Positions 56,124-64,000 of a DNA stretch of 64,000 nt are shown here, in pieces. The stretch covers positions 117,501 through 181,500 of the forward strand of contig JACEEZ010012922.1 in NCBI GenBank assembly GCA_016584305.1. Direction: 5' to 3'. Below the pieces are notes generated by a model. It was not told the DNA's origin. It was given only the letters and a program-made list of their open reading frames with translations, and made no database searches. Origin of the DNA: Chionoecetes opilio. Lineage: Eukaryota; Arthropoda; Malacostraca; Decapoda; Majidae. How positions within the stretch are numbered: the first letter of the stretch is position 1; each line of letters begins with the position of its first letter. Made by a program: the position numbers and the translations under genes.

Positions 56124-56571
56124 TTAAGACTTGTCCAGACGAGCGGGCCTGATCGGCGGGCATGCCAGTCATCGAGCACATTTGACGGGCAAACCATCGA
56201 AATGCCCGATCCCCCGTTAAGCGAAATCACCAGCCGGTGCCCGGTGGCTTGAGGAGCTACGACTTTGCCATGCGAATGTTAACTTTGGGGATCCATAGAA
56301 GGCTTGCCTCCCACTTATCACTTCGTTGTAACACGGTTCACATCATGAACTTTATACACACATGAATTAATATACTAAACAATGCTTTCTTCGCAGTAGT
56401 ACTGATCACCATATTTATCGTACCGCACTCGACAACATACTGGCATCGTCAGGCACGCCCGCCCATTCATCGACTCTGCCGCGTGGACGACATTCACGGG
56501 CATGCCCGGCAAAATTTATTCGCCGACCGCGCTGCCCGCCGGGCACGCCCGCTCGTCTGGACAAGCCTTTA
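56124..56571. mobile_element. MITE, Harbinger-like, TTA target duplication
   Basis: 442-bp element (56,127-56,568). Left end AGACTTGTCCAGACGAGCGGGC; the right end, inverted, is AGGCTTGTCCAGACGAGCGGGC. Further shared words are GCCCG, GGCATGCC and CGGCGGGC. TTA lies outside both ends (56,124-56,126 and 56,569-56,571). Non-coding; the part of a 137-codon frame that starts inside it (56,502) is fortuitous. Confidence 0.85.
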
Positions 56572-56960
56572 GAAGTTTAAATGATAATGAATTAAATGAT
56601 GTGTTTGTGCATAATGTATATGATGTTTCTGTTTGTAACTTAAATGACTACAAATTCAACCCGTTAGATTTTCATTTTGATAAATATGATGATGCTGGTA
56701 TTGACTCATTTTTCAATAATCTGAGAGATTTGAACATTCCACACTCTGTATATATAACAATGAATGACCAAATGTTTTCAAGTGATGACTCGAATATGTT
56801 CACTATCAGATTCTTATCAATGAATATTGCTAGTGTTACAACAAATCTACAACCATTTGAAGACCAAATTTTATGCTTAAGTAATGTTAAATATGACGTT
56901 ATTGTTTTTTTATGAAACCAGACTTGAAAGTGACGTTGCACCTCCTTTATATGGAATTGA
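56572..56960 (+). pseudogene. AT-rich LINE, 5' part: start of endonuclease
   Basis: The frame reads into the first endonuclease block: FTIRFLSMNIASV (56,800-56,838), KYDVIVF (56,888-56,908) and, in the next frame, ETRLESDVAPPLYG. These are the N-terminal strands of the APE-like fold with its catalytic Glu (ET). It then stops at an insertion. The coding text resumes at 60,127 with the next endonuclease segment, so the two parts belong to one element. Confidence 0.75.
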
Positions 56961-57233
56961 TTGATTGATTGATTTAATGCTAAAAAGGGAAAATGTGCCA
57001 GACATCAGAGGTCATATGGCACTATGGCAAAGCATAATGAAGGGAAGGGGTTATAGAGAAAGAGTGAAACGGTAAGGGAAGAGGAAAGGAACGGAACGCA
57101 AAAGCAGAATGTCTAGGTCAGAGGAAGGATGTGTATTTGTTGCGGGAAGGAGATCATAAATTGGGAATTGGGACAGAGGGGTGAGTAAGGAAAGTTTATG
57201 TGAGGCAGATAACTGAAGGTTTATAGGAAGAAA

Positions 57234-59919
57234 TCAGGAGACAAAGGTCTTGTCTGTGGGATCTGAAGTCGTGAATGTTCCTATGAGGAACAGACACAGT
57301 GTAGAGGTCAACGGGTGATGATATTGGAATGGTAGCGGCCGGAGTAGAGTGGTTAGCAAGATCAGGGATATCAGGTGGGGGATCAAGTGTAGTATGTCAA
57401 GTACAGTCAGTAGAGTCAGGGGGGCGAGGGGACAGGGATGGGGATTGTTGAGACAAAAGGGAGTCTTTTGTACACCCAGGAGGGAGGGGTAAGTTGAGAA
57501 TAAACTTAACAGCGGGACGGTTAGAGGTAGTAGAAGAAGAGGGAGAGGACATAGGGTTATCAGAGGGAAGGGGGGAAGGGTGCAGTGGGGAGAATGATGG
57601 AGAGGGCGGGGAAGAGGTGGAGCAGGGGGGAAGTTGGGAGTCAGAAGGAGGAAGAGGGGTAAGCGAAAGGTGGGAGGGAAGAGGATTGAGAATGAAGGTG
57701 GGGATGATGAGGCGGTTTGTGAAGAGGGCAGAGGAGTCATGTCTTGAGGCTGAGCAAGGTACTCCTCTATCATAGCCATGGTTTCAACTGGAGAGTCAGG
57801 AGGGGAGACCTGGGAGGCTTAGTAGGAGGAGACGTAGAAAGTGGGGTGTGAGGAACTGAGGAGTTGGGAGAGATAGTGGGTTTCAGGGAGGAAAGGGAAG
57901 AACGTTTAGGTCGTCTAACAAGAGGAGTCCAAAGGATGCTTGGAGGAAGGGGTGGTGGAATCGAGGAAGGAGTAGAGGTCGGAGTATCTTTTTTTTTTCT
58001 CTCCTTTTTTTTTTTTTTTTACATTTGTGCCTATAGCGCCTGTAGGCAGTGGTGACCCAGGGCTCGGATGGCAGGCTCTGGAGGTTTACTTGAGGGCTCT
58101 GATGGTTGGTCCTCGCCCGTGGTGGCGCAGGCTCCTATAGTGACGCCTGTGATTAGAGGCTCATGCCGCCCCCCTGTGTCCTCCGATGCACTCGCAATCG
58201 AAGAAAGAGTTCATGGGCAGGGCATGTGGGTGTTCTTAGACCACTCGACGGTGCAGAAAGGTTTTGGGTTTCTTCAAGGATCGGACTCGGGTCACCGAGA
58301 ACGCCAGTCGGAGACGCTAACCACTCCGCTACTGCCTCCCCTGCAGTCTGGACTCAGGACGGAAAAAGAGTTAGCTAGGGAGGGCGAGGGGAGAACAGGA
58401 GGAGTAAAGGAGGGAGGAGGAATGGGAGGAGGAACAGGGAAAGAGAGGGTAGGAGAAGTTGTAGTAGGAGAAGTTGTAGTAGGGGGATTCGGAAAAGTGG
58501 GATTGGAAATAAGCTGGGAGACGGGGGTAGGCGAAAAGCCTAGGCGGCGAGCTTCTTGGCGGGCTTCCCATAAAGTTAAGCCCTTCTTAAATCTGATGGA
58601 TGCCACTTCCGATTCGAAGTTGTATAGACAGGGCAACCCCTGTAGAAGACATTGTGGGAACGACCACAGTTCGCACAAGTGGGAGATGTTGCAGGACATG
58701 TGGAACGAGCATGGCCAGGTTGGGTACAATAAGGGCAGCGGGCAAGGGATCGGCAGTGCTTGGCAGGGTGGCCAAAACGCCAGCAGGACTGGCACTGGCG
58801 GGGAATAGGGCGGTAAGGTTTAACAGAGTAGTGGACCCCGGCAACATAAATGCTATCAGGGAGATCTTGCTTTTTGAAAGTGACTTTGGCAATGTTGGTA
58901 GGGGACTTACGACGGCCCCGGGGTGGGATGGTGTAGCAGTAAACTGCAACGGCATCATAATCCTCTGCCAAAGGGTCGAGGAGGACATCCGCGCACTCGG
59001 ACCATTCGATGTCATCGACGGGGCAAGAACGCGGGGGGATGGACACTGTTCTAGCGCAGGTGTTAAGAGTTATGTCGGGCGTGATGCAGAAGGAGTTGCC
59101 ATCATGGTCTTTAAGGTTGAGCAGTGCATTAGATTGGGCCTCAGTGTCAACAGTCACCAGGCAGGACCGGTCGGGGCGGGTACGGAATGCAACCTTGCCA
59201 ACTTGCCGTTGGAGGCATGCCGTGAAAGGTAGGGCGTTAGCAGAGTAAGGGGCGGTGCTAGGAACAATGAAGAAACGGACCCACTTTGCAGGACCAAAAA
59301 GACTGTCGAAGGAGGAGTGAGGGAGAGAAGTAGATGTGCGTGGGCGGGTGGAAGAGGTGACCATGCGGACTGTAGGTCTCCCGGAGGGAGAAGGGTTGTA
59401 GGGTGCAAGAGTAGCTACACAGGATGAGGAGGAGGGCAAAGAAGGTTGGGGAGGAGGAAGGGTAGAGGAAGCATCTGGAGGGGAAGAGCAGGGAGGCAAG
59501 GATGGTGAAGGTATGAAACAGGTAGTGGGATTGTGAGCTGGAGTGTCGCCTGGTGCTGAGGTTGGGTTCTTGAACTGGCTAGGGGGCTCAGGAGCACTAA
59601 GTGACTCTGAGGGTCGAGTTTGGGGAACGGGCATATCACTATTCCTGGCCGTAGTCAAAAGAGGAGCAGGGGTCGGAAAACCAGGGGGATCAGTAGGGTC
59701 ATTTGGTAGAGGGGCCGGCCCTAAAGCCCCTATAAAAGTAAAATTATCATCATTGGCAATGGTGAGCCTGGAGTAAAGAGGGAAAATAAACGGACAGCCC
59801 CTCATAATCCCCAAGACGGGTAAGGGCAAACATACAAAGGGTATACCGTGCCCGTGGCACCCTGAAGCCGTGCGTGACTGACCGAAGCCAGCCTCATATC
59901 CCATCAGCACGGCTCTCAC
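57234..59919 (-). pseudogene. LINE ORF1 (gag-like) with three CCHC knuckles
   Basis: Start ATG at 59,917-59,919 (minus). The first ~190 residues are rich in P, S and T. An RRM-like or gag-like middle domain follows (residues ~200-380). Near 58,765-58,620 come three knuckles: CQSCWRFGHPAKHC and CPYCTQPGHARSTC (both C-x2-C-x4-H-x4-C) and CANCGRSHNVFYRGC (C-x2-C-x3-H-x6-C). The unbroken frame is 447 codons and ends at 58,576. A shift near 58,640 leads to LTLWEARQEARRLGFSP and a long P/S/T-rich tail to about 58,340. After a SINE insertion, a P/L-rich part continues at 57,779-57,234. Such ORF1 proteins bind element RNA. I/Jockey-group wording is clear, but the exact clade is not. Confidence 0.8.
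57985..58345 (-). mobile_element. tRNA-derived SINE, minus strand
   Basis: On the minus strand the head reads GGGAGGCAGTAGCGGAGTGGTTAGCG (58,343-58,318), where TAGCGGAGTGG fits the Pol III A box (TRGYNNARNGG) exactly. GACCCGAGTCCGATCC (58,292-58,277) is a near B box. The body continues through GTGGTCTAAGAACACCC and the words shared with 21,335-21,690. It ends in CCTACAGGCGCTATAGGCAC and a poly(A) tail, seen as poly(T) at 57,990-58,020. It interrupts ORF1 of the surrounding element in the same orientation. Confidence 0.88.
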
Positions 59920-60126
59920 ACTTTAGGAGGAAAGGGGGATAGGAGAAGGTACAAGAGGCTAGATAGAGGGAAGGAGGGGAAAAAGAAGGAAGACAGGAAA
60001 GGCCACGCAAACTTCGTCAGACCGACGACAGAGGCCCGAAGCCAAGGAAGCAACAAGGAGGTCGTCCCCTGGGCGTCGGGCCCCAATCCCCGTGCCCGAG
60101 GCCCCCCCACGATGACAGCGGGCCTG

Positions 60127-62790
60127 GGAACTGGCTATATCGAATTAATAGTTAGTGGTTACACAATGTACTCCAAGCATCGTAATAGACACGGAGGTGG
60201 AGTGGTCATGTATGTGGCTGATGCCTATACTTCTCATAGTCTGCATAACGTACGTAAGTTTGGGTGAACCTTATCTTGAATGTCTGTGTGGTGAGCTATT
60301 GTGTGGTAGTAATAGGTATTTCCTAGCTTATATATATCGACCACTAATGTTAATATGAATAATTTTATTAACAAATTTAAATAGGTTTTTGAATATATTG
60401 AAAGTCAGGCCTAAAGTGCCATATATTTGTTTGGTGACTGGAACATGAATATATTGAAACAAAAAATTCACATGCTTACTGAATTAACAACACTAATGTA
60501 TACCTTTTCTCTCTTGCCTGCAACCACTAAACCCACCAGAGTAGCAAACGGCACAGTTTCCCTGATAGATCACATTTCGTATAATCAGGCTGAGTCAAAT
60601 TCCACTAATTTCATAGTACATACTGACATCTCTGATCATTTTCCAGTCATATCCCGATTTCTTAAACACAGCGGCCCGGCAAAACCCCGGCAGACTGTAA
60701 ACAAGAGGGTATTTAGATCAGGAACTTTGTTGATGGTATGTCACAGGTCACTCGGGATAATTTATTAGCTTCTAATTGCCCTAACAATGCATATGATATG
60801 TTTCTTGAAAAGCTTAATGAATTATTTCAACATAATTTTCCTTTTTAGTGTCGTAGAGCCACAACAAAATCTGAGAAAAGTCCATATTTAGCACCAGGTT
60901 TGTTTAGATGCATTAAAGAAAAGCATCGACTTGCACGATTTACTGATAAATGGCCATTGACATTCAAGGATAAGTACAAACTGTATAGAAGTAAGTGAAC
61001 CTCCCTATTACGTGCTACTAAAAAGGAATATTACAAAAGACAACTTCAAGAGAACCAGGGTAATGCTAAAAGCACCTGGAAAACAGTAAATCAGCTACTG
61101 GGACGGAAAAAGCAGTCAAAGAATATGCTTATTAACCGAAATCTTATTTCTTCCCCTGATACTTATAATGCATTTATTGATACTTTTCTTAATATTGCCA
61201 ACGATTATTCTCACAGTGTCGATATAAGTTATAGGGATTATGTTTATAACTCTTCTATGTACCTATTCCCCTGTAATCAGTCTGAAATCAAAGCCTACAT
61301 CAATTCCTTAAAATCATGGCTATGATGATATTCATGTAGCCGTACTGAAACAAACTTCTGATTATATAACACTTCCTCTTACACACATAATCAATTTATC
61401 TTTTAGGTATGGTGTTTACCCTGATAAGTTGAAAATAGCTAAAGCAATTCCGTTTCACAAGTCCGGTAGTTAAGTTGAAATAAATAATTACAGATTAATC
61501 TCTATTTTACCATCAATAAGTAAAATCTTTGAAAAAGCATTTACTTACCGGTTCAGTAATTTTTTTTTTAAATAATAATTTATTATCTGACGGTCAATAT
61601 TATGGTTTTAGGAAAAATTGGGTCACATAATCTGCTCTTCTACATTTTGTCTCCTCTGTGTATACTAATCTAGATAAGAAATTTTATGTCGCAAGTGATT
61701 TCTTAGATATATCCAAAGCCTTTGACTCATTAGACTATCACATATTACATGCTAAACTAATGAGCATTGGTGTCAAGGGACATGTGTATAACTTATTAGT
61801 GAGCTACTTGTCTGATTGCAATGATCTGTAATGGCGAGTATTCTGATTGTAAGTCCATCAAGCAAGGTGTTCCAAAAGGTTTAATTTAAGGCCCCATCTT
61901 GTTTCTGATATATGTAAATGACATAAGTAAGGCAAGTAATAGTGTAAATTTTACCTCATTCGCAGATGACATAAGCTTCATAGTCACAGACAAAAAATTG
62001 TTATCCCTTCACAATAAACTAACTCAGGAATTTACTAATGTAAACAATTGGATTAAAGCAAACAAGTTAAGATTTAATATTAATAAAAATCATCTTCTGT
62101 TATTCCAGAATAAGTCTTTAGTGCATGACTTGGACCCTGTAGGTATAGACAGTGAAATTGTGAACCGTGTACAGTCGACAAAATTTTTGGGTGTCATAAT
62201 AGATGAGTATTTCAATTGGAAGCAACACATTTCTCATATTTGTGTTAGTATATCTAAGAGTTTTGGTGTCTGGTATCGCATTCGTTATAAACTCACAACT
62301 GAAGCAATGTTAACCATATATTATACACTTTGTTATTCCAAAATGATGTATTGCATATCAATTTGGGGTTGCACTTAGCCATCATTCTTAGACAGTGTGT
62401 TCAAGGCTCAGAAGGCAATTCTACGCGTTATAACCTTTAAGAACAAAATTGATGCAACTGAGGAGATATTTACAGCTTCAAATTTATTAAGTCCCTTTTA
62501 TCTATAAATACTTCATGTTGATCACTATATTTAATTCTATAAAAAGAATGATTACATTTTCAAGTAGAAGATCATGCTCATAATACCAGAAGCAATCAAA
62601 TTAATTTAATATGTCCTCCATTTAGAACAACCTTATACAGTAATTATGTCATGTGCCTCGGTCCTCAGGTGTGGAACTCCTTACCTAGTCTATTACGAAA
62701 CAATATCAAGGTGTGTACCGTTAACAGCTTCAAGTATATAATAAAAATGGTATGTTTTGCATTCATAAACACAATGAAAGAATACATATA
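60127..62790 (+). pseudogene. AT-rich LINE, main part: endonuclease and RT (CR1/Jockey type)
   Basis: Continues the element begun at 56,572. Endonuclease: YTMYSKHRNRHGGGVVMYV (60,158-60,215), FGDWNMN (60,427-60,447), SLIDHISYN (60,559-60,585) and TDISDHFPVISRF (60,623-60,661) with the catalytic Asp-His pair. RT: a damaged KSGSxxEINNYRLISILP block (61,460-61,515), DISKAFDSLDYHILH with the first Asp (61,706-61,750), LIYVNDIS (61,902-61,925) and FADD at 61,959-61,970. The longest clean frame, 61,899-62,378 (159 codons), covers palm and thumb (VQSTKFLGVIIDEYFNWKQHIS). A C-terminal WNSLPS-like block lies at 62,680-62,698. There are many stops. Codon use is strongly A/T, unlike the other LINEs here, suggesting a different family or greater age. 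Confidence 0.85.
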
Positions 62791-62860
62791 ATTTATGAGC
62801 TCTTTTCATTGCACATATGATATCATATTGTAATATGATGCTGATATTTACTTATATAGG
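62791..62860. other. Short AT-rich spacer
   Basis: Between the end of the LINE coding text and the next inverted-repeat element; nothing recognised. Confidence 0.5.
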
Positions 62861-63530
62861 GTGAAGTAACCAATAGGTACGCAACGGTCCAGTACGTACG
62901 CACGTGGCACTAAAAAATGTCTCCATAGAATGTGAAAACTCTTGAAACTTCAAACTCTGTCTCATACTGTTCCTTAACCATTACTCTTCTAAAAAAACAT
63001 GTATCTACAGTTATATTCCTCTTTATTGAACAGATGACCAAAAGAAAAAAAAGGAAAATTGGAAAAAATCGGCATTTCCGAAAAGCTAAGGGTTGGTAGT
63101 GTTTGTTTTTACAGTTTGGTAATAATTTTACGCATTGCATATTATGCTTTTTTTAGGTTTCCATATTGATTTGGTGATGCTGGGTGTAAGAAACAAGCTC
63201 CAGTACTGCTCTGAAATAACAGATATAGCCTAGACAAGGGTGCGTACTAAATGGACAAGGCTTAGATATAAAAGTCCAATACGTACGCAAAGTTTCAGAT
63301 GCCTGCAAGAGAGTCCTAAGCCACAATGCATGACAATCTAAGACCATCCTATATTGCTTAGGAGACTATGGGCCACTGTTCTAAGAGAATGTCGTAGTAT
63401 ATCCCAGGAGTAATTTACCCCTTGGCTGGTCCAAAACGCACGCAGTGCTCGATGCCCTATTCGTAGGCATGTACGCAACCTTATGTACGTATATGGCATC
63501 GCGCACAACGTACCTATTGGTTCTTCACAG
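62861..63530. mobile_element. Inverted-repeat element (MITE-like), 670 bp
   Basis: Left end GTGAAGTAACCAATAGGTACG (62,861-62,881); the right end, inverted, is GTGAAGAACCAATAGGTACG, one base shorter. TACGTACGCA words occur near both ends (62,893-62,902, 63,281-63,290) and TGTACGCAAC/ATGTACGTA at 63,470-63,491. The interior has only short minus-strand frames without motifs. No target duplication found by eye. Confidence 0.75.
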
Positions 63531-64000
63531 CTCTTTTTTTCACAAATAATATCAACTTCTATTATTCTTTTCAGATTGAACAATACAAATTTATAAGTTT
63601 AAAATGTCATTCATTATACACACGATCATGCCAGAGCGTTTAACTTAAAGTAATCGTCCAGACCATTCCATCATTCCTGATTTAATGCAATAAAATTATA
63701 GCCATTAGCGAGTATATCAACAATATGTTGTCACTTTTTGCATTCAGTCACCCGATTGTAAATGATCCGCATTCAAAATCTGAAAATTCACCGAGCTCTC
63801 AAAACACAACTGATGACCAGCAGACCATGGGCCACGGCTCGGTGATGTCCCTTTAGGTGGTCTCCTCTACCCGCGCTAATCCAGAAACACATAAACACAA
63901 GAGATAAATATAGTACTTGAAGATTTTTGGGTGTTTCTGATAGATTATTTTTGCAATATGCCATATGCATGCATCATATATGGGTGCAGCAAGCCAGCTG
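63531..64000. other. No gene recognised
   Basis: AT-rich end of the window. Short minus-strand frames at 63,338-63,583 and 63,788-63,970 show no motif. Confidence 0.5.

Larger units (their letters stand above)
56960..60126 (-). mobile_element. ORF1-only non-LTR retroelement inserted in the LINE
   Basis: Minus-strand element with its 5' end at about 60,126 and a 3' tail of (TCAA)n, seen as (TTGA/ATTG)n at 56,958-56,980. The flanking TATATGGAATTGA (left) and TATATCGAATTAA (right) form an imperfect ~13-bp target duplication. From 5' to 3' it has a leader, ORF1 with three zinc knuckles, a P/L/S-rich extension and a ~270-base 3' untranslated region. No RT or endonuclease is present although both ends are, so it is ORF1-only, comparable in layout to half-L1 (HAL1) elements of mammals. 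Confidence 0.75.

Noticed and set aside
57494..58808. Plus-strand frames rich in G/E/R (57,494-57,775 and 58,068-58,808)
   Set aside because: They are the antisense of the P/S/T-rich ORF1 tail and of the SINE on the minus strand.

Overview
The window reads as eukaryotic, repeat-dense nuclear DNA from an arthropod, most likely a decapod crustacean. Three things point there: several LINE, LTR and SINE families resembling those I know from shrimp and crab genomes; interstitial (TTAGG)n, the arthropod telomere motif, at 32.3 kb; and very long (GA)n, (TA)n, (CA)n and (TG)n microsatellites. No bacterial gene organisation, no rRNA gene and no CRISPR array is visible. I found no convincing intact host gene. 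Almost everything recognisable is a mobile element, and every long coding region carries stops or frameshifts.

Layout. 1-21.8 kb is a stretch of apparently poor consensus, full of lengthened homopolymers. Broken homologies show through it: a Jockey/CR1-type LINE (0.6-2.3 kb), possible LTR-retroelement polyprotein on the minus strand (3.9-7.3 kb), a second LINE (10.6-11.8 kb), a 760-bp palindrome (12.1-12.85 kb), a decayed LTR fragment (14.1 kb), a 65-bp satellite (15.7 kb) and a decayed DNA transposase (19.3-20.9 kb). From 21.8 kb the sequence is clean. 22.7-31.7 kb is bracketed by a 660-bp direct repeat and holds a complete non-autonomous LTR element with a 4-bp target duplication (24.4-27.9 kb) and an RTE-type LINE (28.8-30.8 kb). 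31.9-33.6 kb is a cluster of foldback and MITE-like elements in TTAGG-rich DNA.

34.4-43.3 kb is one Ty3/gypsy element. Its 5' LTR is split by a Jockey-type LINE, its reverse transcriptase has lost catalytic residues, and it has no integrase. 43.4-46.1 kb is a DNA transposon with inverted termini inside a (TA)n tract. Its transposase is related to the decayed copy at 19-21 kb and I cannot place it in a named superfamily. 46.4-46.8 kb is a foldback element with a perfect 39-bp inverted repeat and a hammerhead-ribozyme-like motif. 49.4-55.9 kb is bracketed by long inverted repeats and contains a minus-strand LINE and a Tc1/mariner-like transposase with an unusually wide D-to-E spacing. 56.1-62.8 kb is an AT-rich LINE split by an ORF1-only element that itself carries a tRNA-derived SINE. 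The window ends with a further inverted-repeat element at 62.9-63.5 kb.

The genes do not form a pathway. They record successive insertions, and the nesting gives their relative ages: gypsy before the Jockey LINE; the AT-rich LINE before the ORF1-only element before the SINE; the 660-bp-repeat interval before the LTR element and possibly the RTE element.
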